Source: Argopecten irradians
Taxonomy: Eukaryota; Mollusca; Bivalvia; Pectinida; Pectinidae
Assembly (NCBI RefSeq): GCF_041381155.1
Contig: NC_091134.1
Span: forward strand, 35,345,540-35,409,539
Direction of reading: 5' to 3'
DNA length: 64,000 nucleotides
The translations under genes and the position numbers were made by a program. The notes under the pieces are model-generated. The model ran no database searches, had not been told where the DNA came from, and saw nothing but the letters and a program-made list of their open reading frames with translations. Positions 47,801-60,436 of this stretch are shown one piece after another. How positions within the stretch are numbered: position 1 is the first letter of the stretch; every line of letters starts with the position of its first letter.

Positions 47801-50061
47801 GTAGCTATTGTCGCCCCATAAGCAATCAACCTGAACCAAGACATTGACACCTGATACATGTATGTTATTTAAAATGTACTACAAAAAATTCTACTTTGTA
47901 GCTTATTTTTTACAATTCGGGTGTTATTGCTGTACATGAATTTTAGAACATGGAGAATTATCAAAAACGAAAACAACTACATATTATATATTTACTAATT
48001 TTTGCGCAATCAATATTTAGCTTGAATTTGGTTTTAAACCGCAGAATCAATTCGCGCATCGCAATAGTTACTTTATAACGGCATACTGAATATGCAATAC
48101 AAAACCTTATAGAGAGAAAATCGCTAAAACACCACAACCGGCAAAAAAATGTAAACATTAATACCAGAAGTCTTTTGGAGTTCCAAACCAGGTAAATGGG
48201 ACCAAAACTCCGGCTATTATTAACAGCCAGAAACAGAAGGAGATGTCGTGACCTAAATCTTTCACTAAAGTCTCCATGTTTTCGGCAGCCAGAAGGAGAA
48301 ACACTACTGCCCCACCGAACATGGTGATATGAAGGCATACTGACACTGTATACCTGGGAAAAACGGTGTAAGTGTATACTCTTATTATTGTTATATTTCC
48401 ATCACATCAAAAATATATTCAATTTGACTCTTAAAATTTAATCTTTTACCTGTTATTACCCTTTTATGAATATTTTTTCTCATAGAAATTATTATGCTGA
48501 CGTATCTACCAATTATAAACATAAACAGAAAAAACTTCAATCATAACCAAAGTATAAGACGTTAACACGAAAACTGCGTTAAAACTTTAATTAAACACAC
48601 AAAAAAAACAGTATAAACATGTTACATTACTTCTTGAAAAAAACATTTAGAAGACTAAAGATGTTTTGGTCAATAGAAACAAATAGACGGAAAACAGTAT
48701 GGGGATTAAGATACATCAAACTTACCTGCCAGCCTTGCCGTATGTTTTCTCTCCAAGAATTTGGTATGGGTTTTGAACATGTCCCTTACAATCCTCGAAT
48801 ACCTCGGCTGCTATCGTCCAAGCCTCCCCGAGGATGATCCCTGTGTATGCCGAGAGGATGGCACAGAGAATGATCAGCATCAGCCCCACCCATCCTAGTC
48901 AACAGAAAACGTTCTGATCTACCAGAGTTGCCTCCCTTCGATTTATGCACTTAACATACATACTAAGTAAAGCTGACATAAAAATAACTCAGTGTTTCTT
49001 TTTTATTTTTTGACCATATACATTTTGTATATGTACTATGTTTTAATACAAGTTATTCATGAATATAGTATGATATTTAATGATATTCGAGATATATGTG
49101 GTTGTTTGACTAGTTTATGTATCATATGTTATTCCTTTGTGAAAATATTTTTGGGAATATCTTTGGATATCTTAAGAATTTTTCTCATACTGGAGAGACG
49201 TTTTCGTCGGAGACAGGCACTGATACATTGTGGGTCTCCCATCAAAACAAGGGAGTTGGAAACCAAGACAAATAAATTCAAAGAATGACAACTCTCAGTT
49301 CGTAGAAATGTTTTTGTTATCAAAATGATACACATATATTACATAAACATGTGATAGAATTTGATAGATAAATACATAATTTTGTTTAATAATGACCTAG
49401 ATATAAGCAGTGCAACGTACTTACTTGCATTTTTTATAGTTTGAATGTCCTGTATGTGATAGATACAGTACTTGCTATTTGTATATCGTTTATCAGTGAT
49501 TTTATTGATTAATCTACTCGTACGCGCTAACTAAAGTGTCTATATTCACTTCATTTATAAATACAGTATATTGTGTACTTGAGGAAAAATGTCGAACAAT
49601 ACTATTGTTGCCGATTCTTTGAGGCAATGTACCCCATCATCGAGACAAAGTCATACAGAACAAAAGTATAAAATCAATAATGAGACAGGAATTCTAAGAA
49701 TATAGTAAAGTACAGAGTGCTATGCGTAGCAATTAAATAAGTTACTAACACACAATAAATTACATTTATCATATGATGTTTGTATTACCTGTGTCTTCCA
49801 CAGCTCTAGGGAGAGCTAGTATACCAGTCCCAGCGATTTCTCCTGCGATAAAAACAGCGGTAGACGGGATCGTCAATCCCCTTTCTCCTTGAATCTGATG
49901 GAAGAAACCTCATAGAAGTTAGTATAGAGAATACACTAAACCCAGAGGTAACAACAGAACTCAAACCTCAACTTGTACTAACGTATTGGGTGATGTTACT
50001 GATTTGAAAGGCTAATGTGTTACATTTATAGTTACTTACTTACCAGCGGAGTTGTTGACAT
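44893..50061 (-). CDS. gene D: AAAP-family amino acid transporter, 8 exons, intact
   Basis: Predicted 444-residue transporter, the first gene of the array in transcription order. Exons: 50061-50044, 49894-49789, 48894-48726, 48353-48165, 47830-47589, 46938-46732, 46019-45773, 45049-44893. Exon 1 encodes MSTTPL before GTAAGT. Helix 1 carries [12 protein letters not shown], helix 2 [20 protein letters not shown], exon 4 ends [15 protein letters not shown], and helix 6 has the fullest motif of the array, [14 protein letters not shown] (about 213-226). Exon 7 has [20 protein letters not shown] and a polar tail of about 35 residues. Exon 8 ends [10 protein letters not shown] plus nine residues. 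Introns are mostly under 1.3 kb, so this is the most compact copy. It lacks the junction minisatellites seen in A, C and E, and its helix 6 motif is the one most like other AAAP/AVT1-type proteins, so it may be nearest the ancestral form (inference). Confidence 0.88.
46455..46640. mobile_element. fragment of the 10200/57502 dispersed element
   Basis: Shares CAATAGAGACATCCACGCTAGGTATTGATC and TTGGAAAATCA-type blocks with the two longer copies, but lacks the right-hand inverted repeat. Lies in intron 6 of gene D. Confidence 0.5.
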
Positions 50062-50641
50062 TTCAGGACATTTGTCTGAAGGATTTGTTTATCAGTCACA
50101 TGTTAACATGTACATATGTACCATATCTCGGACAGTTGAGACGACCCATACCCGTTCTAATCAACAGGTGATCACTATCTGTTTTTTTAATATTAACATA
50201 TCGCAACTACACCTACATTCAATTTCTGTATTTGAGGTGCAAAGTTGTTGTTTTTAGTTAATATTTCAGTTCACTTTCAATGGCACATAAAGAATGTAAA
50301 AATATGTAAATAGAATATTGTTTGCTGAAACAATGATTTTAATAATGTCTTAGTGTTTTTAATTTATTTGCGATATCATGAAAAAAGTGACCGATATTAC
50401 CCTTTATAAGTCTTAATTGACATAAAATCTATTACAAGAAGAATATGAACAGGTGAATCCGATGTTTCCTTTTAATCATACAAAACAGAACCTTAATTTG
50501 CACAAAAAACATTACTTTCCCAATTATTATATAAAGCTTGTGAATGTATTTTATTGATTTAATTTGTGTTTGTGCGCGTCAGTTACCTAACTTAGTGACG
50601 ATTCTCTCCGCTAGGCTGCGCTTATAAATTCCAAAGTATTG

Positions 50642-51293
50642 AAACACATTGGAATTCGTATCAGAACGTTAAATTTTGAATATAGTCTTTTTAATATTTG
50701 AGTTTCATACGCTGATGTCATGTTGAATGTACCAGAACGGAGCGAAGCCTAGCGGGAAGAAGAAAAAACACTATGGTTGGCAATCTAACCTTAGATAAAC
50801 GTGTTATATGATATGAGAGTACACGTCAACTGTTGTACTGGTGGATTGCCATTTTTTATTCATTACGACATAAAAGCTGTGTTCAACTTGATATAACTGA
50901 AAGAAAGAATTACCTAAAGAAAGAATTTGTATAGACTTTGCTTTTTATTCGATCCTTTTGACATTGGAAATCGTATCAGAACGTTAAATTTTCAATTCAA
51001 CATCTGATCACTTTTGTTCTTTTATGTTTCATACGCTGATATCATGTTGAATGCACCAGAACGGAGCGAAGCCTAGCGGGAAGTAGAAACAATTCTGACA
51101 CGCAATCCAACCTAACCTTAAATACACATAGACGGGTTAAATGATGTGAGAGTATACGACAACTCTTATATTATTGGTTTGTATTCATTGCGACATAAAG
51201 GCTTTGTTTATGACGTAATATAGCTGAACAAAAGAATCACCTAAGGGAAGAATTTGTATAGACTTTGCCTTTTATTCTATCCTTTTAACTAAC
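50642..51293. repeat. tandem duplication, 2 x about 325 bp
   Basis: Both units contain, in order, ATCAGAACGTTAAATTTT, CATACGCTGAT, ACGGAGCGAAGCCTAGCGGG, ATGAGAGTA/GTGAGAGTA, AAGAATTTGTATAGACTTTG and TTTTATTC. They begin near 50642 and 50967. Identity is moderate, so the duplication is not recent. Confidence 0.8.
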
Positions 51294-51902
51294 ATCTTGT
51301 CAATGAATTTTGATGAAATGAAATGCATATAGATGGATCCACAAGTCTAAGACGTTGGTTTTGTCGTGTAATTAAACGTTCTGAACTTAAATTTCTAATT
51401 AATACCTCGTCGCGTTGAGTGTTGTAATAAACACATACAAAACAGTGTCCTTACATCGATTTAAATATCCTAAACCCAATTTCGCTCTGCATGTGTAAAC
51501 TAATACTGACCAGTCCACCTCAGTGCAAGTGGACCACAAAGTTTCAATTGCATCTATAACATAGTAGGCCTAAATACAAGCCATCATTCAAAGAAAACAA
51601 AGGAAAAATAAAGACCTTAATAGTGAACACATTAGCAGAGTATTGCTACTTTCAGCCGAATGAGCTGGATGGAGAGGATTCCGTGAGAGGAGAGCTGATA
51701 GCCCTAATAAGCTTACAAAAGGACTCGGTATAATCAGGGATATTTCTCTGTTGTAACATGAATGCAAAAAAATTATTTGAATACATTGATCTCTTTATAA
51801 TGTAATGATGGACAGGTATAACTCATCCTATTGAATAATTACATGACATCGTGACAATACATTCATTCATTTTTGTTCTGTTTGTTTGCCTCTACCATGG
51901 CA

Positions 51903-52098
51903 ATATAATTACAATGGTAATTGTGTGAATGACTTTCGAGTATGTGTCTCGACTTCAGTGTAGCTGGAGCATCAATATAATTACAATGGTAATTGTGTGA
52001 ATGACTTTCGAGTAGTGTCTCGACTTCAGTGTAGCTGGAGCATCAATATAATTACAACGGTAATTGTGTGAATGACGTCTCGACTTCAGTGTAGCTAG
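51903..52098. repeat. tandem repeat, 3 units of about 63-75 bp
   Basis: Unit: AATATAATTACAATGGTAAT, TGTGTGAATGACTTTCGAGT, GTGTCTCGACTTCAGTGTAG, CTGGAGCATC. The third unit has lost the TTTCGAGT segment. Confidence 0.85.
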
Positions 52099-52537
52099 AA
52101 TTAGAAAGGGTGATTGTCTTAAGCCTATACCAGGAGCCAATATTGTCCACATGAAAATCAATATTGAACAGCAATAGTAGATCTTTCTGCAATTGAGTGG
52201 AAATACAGGTAAACATGCCTACAAACAATGTTTCTTTGACGACTTGATAATTCAAATGTTATCGAGTGGTCAGCAAATTGTTCTCTCACTGTGGTCGGTT
52301 AGCTGTGGGAAAAATCTATGTTTGGTTGTAACTACATGTATATGATACTTTGGATAAACGGTGATTAAATATCGACAATGAACTGAACTTCGTATAACAA
52401 AAGCAGCATAAATGTCGGTTGCGCAAATGAAAAATTCATTAAGCAGCACTCAGTTAGTGTTTTAACGACAAATATTGGCAAGCATTTGTTCGGGAAAATA
52501 AGGATAACAATTTGATGCAGGTAAGTGGTCTTTTTAA

Positions 52538-52935
52538 TACCGTATAGCCGGTCAAAGTTTTCGTGATTTTGATTAAAAAGAAAAAGAAAATTATAGCGGT
52601 TTTTAATTTTCGGGATTATTGGTCGATAATCCGCCGATAAAATTTTTGTGGTCATTGAAATGTCCCACGAAATCGAGAAAGCATCATCCCTATGATATAA
52701 TCGTCATTACGATACTTTAAATCAACCTTTTTTCGAGGCTACTAAATTTTGCGATTTCAATTTCAAAACAAGTTCCCGAAGATAAACTGTCGCGCATTTG
52801 AAAATTAAATGCAAATATATATTAACTTAAACGTTGTTCATATGCATTCGCGGAGATAAACATTCGCGAATTTACTGTAATCGCGAAATTCGCGAGAGCA
52901 AATATCACACGCGAAAAAAGTTCGTTAATGGTATA
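52538..52935. mobile_element. second copy of the TACCGTATAGCCG element
   Basis: Begins TACCGTATAGCCGGTCAAAG and carries TTTTCGTGATTTTGA. The right part has several CGCGAAATTCGCGA-type blocks and ends near GTTCGTTAATGGTATA. Related to 5369-5937 by its left end. Confidence 0.45.
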
Positions 52936-55900
52936 GCATATATATTTATGTACTCTGTTCAAGACCTAAGTCAAAAACAACCTTAAATAAAATGAATGTA
53001 TTTGGCTTGTCTTTATCATCTTGCTTTGCCACCATATCTTGATGTATTCGTGCATCTATTTCTTATTTAGTACCAAAAAGATTATAATTTTTTCTCTGAC
53101 TTTATTTCTATAGCAATCTTCATGTTTTGTGCAGTTCAAAAATAAAAGAGCCGCATTGATTTTTACCTAATTACGTCATCACTTTGTTTTATTGAATACC
53201 ATACTTTTAGAATAACACTTGGAAGTCCTCGAATGTAATTGTCGTACATTGACCAAGAACATCCATTTTGAAATTAGGGACTTTTTTTTAACAACAGGTT
53301 GTCACCGAGGACACAACCCCACAAAAAGTGTCACTTTATCATTCGATTTTCTTACAAATTCTTACACCTATCTCATCCTTGGAAATGTTTTACATCCGGC
53401 GAGTTCCGATTGCCAGAATAACATTGTAATTTGTCAAAATCGGTCCTTGCGTAATCCGGACCCCTGTATATTCTGAGGTAATAATATAGCAAATTCCTTC
53501 TTAATTTCACAGTATTGAAACCTGTATAAACCGGAAACTAAACTGAACCAAATATGCTGCTGCGGTGATGTTCTGTTTAGACAAATAGCACTTTACTATA
53601 TTTTACTCGCTAATATTCATACCGTACATTGTATGAGGTCTTATATTCCACCTGATTACATTGAGTGGATATGCGATCTCATACGAGATCCGTATGTCCG
53701 CCGTGTTGCTGGCAGCGCCCGCTTATATTTAAACGTATCAAAGACAATTTCAATGGCAAGATATAAAACCGATTACTGATGACTTAGTTGATGATTATAT
53801 ATCAATTCATTCCTACAAATAATTTTGTATGACACCACCCATATATTGTTGAATCCATGTTAAATCGTATGCAAGTCGATTTGCTCAATTCTACTGTTAC
53901 TAAAACATTATGGCTGCTTTGGTTAATACAAAACACAAAATTTAAATTAAGCGAAACGCATAATGGAAATGACGTTAACTTTGTTCCGCTTGTTTTGCGT
54001 ACAGATTTAGATAAATCCTAAATTTCATAAAACCTTAATAATCCTATTCAAATTAAAAATGGCGGTTAATACAAGTGAAAATACGATGAATGTTATAAGA
54101 AATGCATTTTCATAGCTTCTTGGACTAATTTGTTGGAAATGTCTCGCAAATATGTTTATTTATGATAAATAATCCAAAAAGGTAGGGTGACAATATCTAA
54201 AATGTGACTTTTGATACATTTTACATCATTTTGATCAGCTGTGGCCCAGCAACATGAATCAATGGCATTGCTCGTTAGAGGTCACACGACGCAATGTTAA
54301 AAGTATCTCGTCGTGTTAACATCTAACAATGTTGGAGTAGCTTTACATCTGCTATCATAAACCGGCATACAGGCTTTTTAATTTACTTTGCTCATATTGT
54401 GTTGTTTTCACATATTGGCATGGTACAGTTTAACACAAAAGCCATCGTTACACATCGCAGACAATAAACTGGGGTTATGCATGTAATTATCTCACAAAGA
54501 CTCTATAACTATTCATAGATATCTTTACATTTTTACATGGAATAAAGATATGAAAATGTTAATAAGTTTAATGGCCAGTCTAGAGAGAATACCTGAGGAT
54601 CAGTTTGATACGTAAACAATGCTTATGAGTGAGTTAATAGGTTTATTTGTTGCTTTATATATCGTTCGCTTTAGAATTTGCACCCATCTGTACGTTAATG
54701 CTGAGCAATCTTACAAAACCAACGTATTTAGGTAGACAATCCTAAAATAACGTGTAGTTGTGGCTAAATTCCACTGAAAATTATGTTCAGATGACTTGTT
54801 GAGTCTCTCATCAAATTATTGTATTCCTAACAAGGTCTGCCATATAATGTTGAAATTTAAGCTCAATATGTGTATTGTGTTACCTATGATATTTAAATGT
54901 CGTCAGCTATGCCAGTTTGGTAGTGTCGTTTTGGACCAAAACAAAGTAATTTACCGCTTACATCCAATTGTTTGCCGTTAAAATATCTAAGGTCAGAAAA
55001 TGTTTCAAGGTCAGTGGTTGTAAAGTACATGTAGGCAGAATCTGTTTCGCTGGTAGAGGTTCAAAAACAACAATATTGAAATTGAAAATAATGAGAAGCT
55101 TTTCATATTATCAACGCCAATTAAATTATTGATATTTTCATAGCTACTCTAGCATAGAACCTTGAATGATCCAGATAGAGTGAACCGTGAATATAATTTC
55201 TTCTTCGCCTTACATATCACAAAACATTTTGAAAATATAAGTTATTTAGAATATCCTGTTATCTTAATCCGTGATGCACGAATCTTCTCCAAATATATAT
55301 ACAGAAAATGAAAGAAAACTTGCCATTTTTACTTTTTTTCCTGTGATTGTAATTCCATAGAATGAAAGTGCACATTACGCCCAAACTATACTATAATCAT
55401 TAAAATGTCGAGATAACGTCTATTGGTGAATATTAATGTATCATGCAATATTATCTTAACAGGTGTTGGAAATTTACCTCAGATATTTATCGTAGAACTT
55501 CCTTGCTGAAGTGGTTGCGTAAGATTTATACCAAACAAATATTGACTTCATTGATCGAGGTCTGTGCATGTTGTTAGGTAAGCCTATACGCGTGATACGC
55601 GTGATAACTTGTGACGAAACAGTTATTCATTAACACGACGATCGGAGATCGCTTGTGACTGGTGTGTGTGTCGAGATGATGTAAACTGAACTGACACCTG
55701 ATTAGATATCGGATTATGAGAGTGTATTTCAAGGTAAGTTCACACTAAGGCTGGAGGCGTTTCAGTTTGTCACACCTACCGTTGTTTACGATATCTTAGT
55801 TGTAGGGAAATGCATAGTAATTATGTATATAGTTTCATGACATTGCAGAATGCTTGACTTTAAGACAAAATTTGTGAGAAAGCTGTTATACGATGTTCAA

Positions 55901-57501
55901 ACATATCGAAAACGGTAGATGTGATCGCTTCTTTAGAAAATTATGTCAACTACGGATTTCAGATTGATTTCTTGTACCAGTTGTTCTAAAAAATTAATTA
56001 ATTGTAATATGTCGGCAAAATCATAATATGCTATTTAAAATGGAAATCGTTTTCAATTCATGATTACAAACAAAGTACTCTGAAAGCCTAAATATGTGAA
56101 GGTATGATGAAATATTAAAGTTTCTGATTTGATGTTTAAGCTTTTAATGATATATCGTGTGTTTTGAAAGCAAAAAATCATTGAACTTATGCATTTATTG
56201 ATGAGCAATGTACACGTAGAAAATGTGTCCTTCGTACGTAGACGGACACCATGCGCTACATCCATCCAATATTTTGAAATACAGTGACGTTTTGATATCA
56301 ACCAATGGAGAAATGTAAGGGGAATTTAAATAAATGAATAAATAAATCAGAAAAAATATAACCTAAGTTCACAATTTGCTGTTTCTGGATACCTGTTTAT
56401 GCATTAGCTGTGTGCCTACCGAGATAATACAGACGACACCCTAGTTATCTCGAGACCGACTATCGTAATGTCAATATTAGGATCAGTGATCTGTGATTCA
56501 GACTGACTTGGTAAGGGACCGCTGTCTGGCTAACTACAAGGTAAGGTGTGTGCCTTACATTGACATAGATATGTACATTGATTGGCATTTCCATCATGTG
56601 GCGTCTAGATTTTGTTATGTTTATACGAAAGGTAATGTAAAATACATGTCAATATATTTACCATACTTATCATAAATCGCACTATTAATCTTCTTGTCAG
56701 GGCTCTGTGGGACTCAATAATTTTGAATCACTGATTATGTTAGATATTGATATTCAATTTTATGGCTGATCTAGCTAATCTCAAATTTGTTATGATATTT
56801 TTTCAGTGATTGATATGAAATATATTCTGTTATTTATAATAACTTTTTATATGACATTTGACGTTCTACTGATGCGACTTGCCCTACAGTATGACTGAAT
56901 TCCATTAACTGTCCATAATTCAACTTGTTTAGTCCAGCTAAGACGTGGTTTCCTCAACATTTATTGCCATGCAAAGGTCAAGGACTCTTGTCGATATAAC
57001 ATAAAGACAATAATTGCAATAAGACAAGCAGAGTTTTTGAAAATCTGTAAACTTAAGTGAGTTTCTAGAGTTTCTATGAATTTAAACACTTGACCTTCGA
57101 TACAGATGCCCCCTTGCATTGGATCGTTTTACATGATGAGCAAATCTTTTGTTATATATCTAAATACTCGAGATTCTCGAGAACTATCAGAGCATAACCA
57201 TTGTTCGTCCTATAGGACCCCTAACAAAGTGCTCAAACTCTCTCTCTCTCTCTGTTTACGTTATCAGGCGAATGACCTAGTTACATAGTCCGGACGCCCC
57301 AGAATCCGATCCCGAGTCAATCTAATATAAAGAACAAATATAACAAGGACATGTCTAGGAGGTGGTTCGGTCATTTTATGCTTTGTCAACAAATTTCGGT
57401 TATTAAGATGTAAATGTTGTTATGCGGCATGCCAAGATATGAAGTAAGTGGAGACAATTACAAGTTATTATAATTGATTTTTATGTGTTTTCATACTAAA
57501 G

Positions 57502-57849
57502 CCAACTCTCTGATTGGCAAATTATTTTTCTTCATATGAAGAAAAAATCCGAGAATGGCACAAAAACCCGACGTAATCATGACGTGACAATAGAGACGTC
57601 GACGTTGCGTATTGATTTAAAAAAAATAATCCTATGGAACCATTGGAAAATCAAAAGAATCGCACATTGCCACGTACTTCATGTTATGAAGTAGTCTGAA
57701 AAAAAATATTATAAGCATAGGTGTAACTATTTTTTAACTTCATAGGATTATGAAATAAATCCGCTACGCGGATTCACACAGTTTGCAAACAAAGTTTTTT
57801 CCATACTCCTATGAAGTTGAAAAATAGTAACATCAATGCTTAAATGAAG
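57502..57849. mobile_element. dispersed non-autonomous element with internal inverted repeat, copy 2
   Basis: Matches 10200-10590 over most of its length: CCAACTCTCTGATTGGCA, CCCGACGTAATCATGACGT, GACGTTGCGTATTGATTTAA, then arms AAGCATAGGTGTAACTATTT and AAATAGTAACATCAATGCTT around CCGCTACGCGG. Confidence 0.65.
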
Positions 57850-60436
57850 GAAGTCTCCGGCTGAATTGAAAAATAAAGTTATCAAACATGCGTTTGTAAA
57901 CTATGTAACTTCACATGGTTGAAGGTTTTATAAGGTTCCCTTTGATTGTGCATTGCGTTTGGTAGTATCCCATTAACTTTGTAAATACTCTAGACACTAC
58001 ATACTTAATTGTGAAATTTTGTTTGTACTAGAAATAAACTAATGTAGAAAAGAAATAGGTATTAATATCATAGCGAAATTTCATATGTTTATTGTTTTTA
58101 CATAATTGTTTGTTATTTACCTGTGAATATTTTGATAGTTAATTAGTCACATCCTCAGATCTACCTTGCGTCCGTATCTTGGGGAATTACGCTCAATTCT
58201 TCACGTGTCAATCAAAGTGTTTATATTGTCGATATCTCCACCTGAGGCGATGGTGTCATCAATAGGCCTGGGAAATCTTTTTATATCCAAAGCGCACACC
58301 CTACTGTCTATTCTTTTAAATAATTAGGTAATTAATCTTACATCCGGAGTTACCTGCCAAACTGGGCAATAGTCGCTTCATAAAAATGTCTTTTTGATAT
58401 TTGGACACCAGTTGGATCCCAACGGGCAAACGGACAAGACGGTCCACCATCGGACATTTATTACATATTTGTAAGTTGGATTTCCAAATAGAGAAAAAAA
58501 GTGTGAATCTATGGACTTATTGGTGGATTGCCATCTACGGACATAATATACAGTGCCTACATTGGAGTACCAATATCAGTGAACTTTAAAGTTACCTTCT
58601 AAGCAAGGTGCCACTATCTTAATTTATTTATGATATGAAAACCAAATTCAAATTAGCAATACAAGAAACGAGTGCAAGCCAATCGAACTCTTTGTTTTGT
58701 GTCCTGCTAATTAAACCAATACCAACGGTCCGAAAACAACCAACAATCAATCAACAATCATAAACAGCACAATGATTCTTATGATACTAAGTTCACAATT
58801 TTTTATAATTACTAATAAAGACAAATGGCATATCTCATTCAAGGTAAGTGTATTACGTTTGACGCATCAGTAAACACATCTTTTTAAAACACTTTTAATG
58901 GAGACCTAACTGCAACTGTCAATATACAATAAGTAAACTTAAAAACGCAATAAGATCAAATGTTCACAAATCGTGTTCCAATATATAAATGCATACGAAG
59001 TCGATGCTACATCTGTTACGCTGTAGCTAAGTCAACTGAATGTGCATTTTTATTTATCTGTTCTTTATCAGTTTCTTTATATTGAATATTACCAATAATT
59101 TGGGTCATGTTTTGTATTGCCAATTTCAATTTTAGTTTTATTGTCAAAGACGATGACAAAGGAATCAGCCATCAGACATTGACTATGTAGGTCTTCTCGT
59201 TTATTTGCAATTTTATTCTCCAACTGCAACATACTAGTGAACATAGCCAAATCTTAAATAATTTTTACCATGTAAACGTCTTAGTTAAACAGCAGCTACA
59301 TCAACATTAATAGGATTTAGCAGGAAACAGTTAGATTTCAGACATGGTAATTATAGAGCCTTTGCCAACCGTTCTCCCTTTGATTGCTTAACGTGACTAG
59401 ACAAATAAAACGTTAAGATTGTTCGTTTTCTTTCAGACAGGTATTAACTTTTTCGGAATGACTGTTATGAGAGTATAATAAACTTAACTATGACAACTAT
59501 TTTCTGTGCTTTTACTGTGCATACCAACACTGGCTGATCATCAATAGATATCTGGGTTCTGAATCTTCTCTTTTACATGTATTGGTGTTGACGTCTTGAT
59601 GAAAGTCGTTAAATTGGTGTTCTTTCCCCCCATTATTTCACTGACATAATGCTAGAATATTTGACGTCTCGACTACGTTTGTGATAAAGAAATTGTTCCA
59701 AGTTTCATTCTCACTATGGGAGTAGGCAGAAACCGAGGATTCAGTAACATCGAAATCAATAAGATATTTATATAATCATTTCTAAGATTCTACTGTGTAA
59801 TTAGACAGGTTTGTGCGAGAATCCAGTCACTTTGGTAAATGAAGTGACATTCTTAATATTACAGAGGAAGATATACGAAGAGTTAAATATTCGCGACTAA
59901 TTACTCTTGTTCATCGTGCTTACACAGAATAGTTAGAGACGAATCCAGAAAAGGGAATGAAAACGAAGGGCAAACCATGATTACGGAATGAAATGGTTGA
60001 AGGTTCCAGATATCAATGAATAAGTTAATATGGAAACATATATCAGCCATTGTGAATACAAAGTGAATAGATTAGTGAAGACAATCGAATAAACACAACT
60101 TGAAAACACATAGGAATTATGTGGATGTTCAAAATAAACTATAGTTACTTTGACAACGACATACTTGTTGACATTTGAGACAAAGACAATTGCTAACGTT
60201 TAATTGCATTTATAAAGTAAATTGATAAAATGCTGAAATGTACTACTAGCAGTTCTGTTGTATATTACACGTATATGTAGGTTAATCCAGTCACACCGAA
60301 CACATGGCGATTATATGAAAACAAATCTACACGTTATTGAGGTCCAGGGTCATGTGTATAAAGTTTCTGTCAGCACTTGTTGTTGTTATTTCAGTCTGTC
60401 TAGACAACAACTTGACCACTTGACCATTCGGACAGG

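Larger units (their letters stand above)
50062..60436. other. long intergenic region between the transporter array and the oxidoreductase gene
   Basis: No coding gene recognised over about 10 kb. It holds a 325-bp tandem duplication (50642-51293), a 3 x 75-bp repeat (51903-52098), a MITE-like element (52538-52935) and a dispersed element (57502-57849). The two flanking genes are transcribed away from each other, so their promoters lie at the two edges. Non-coding 5' exons of the oxidoreductase could lie here; GGTAAGT-like donors near 55732 and 56535 are unproven candidates. Confidence 0.5.

Noticed and set aside
55700..56560. GGTAAGT-like donors that might be 5' untranslated exons of the oxidoreductase gene
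   Set aside because: Donor-like sites alone are too frequent; no paired evidence such as an acceptor before the ATG exon or a promoter was convincing.
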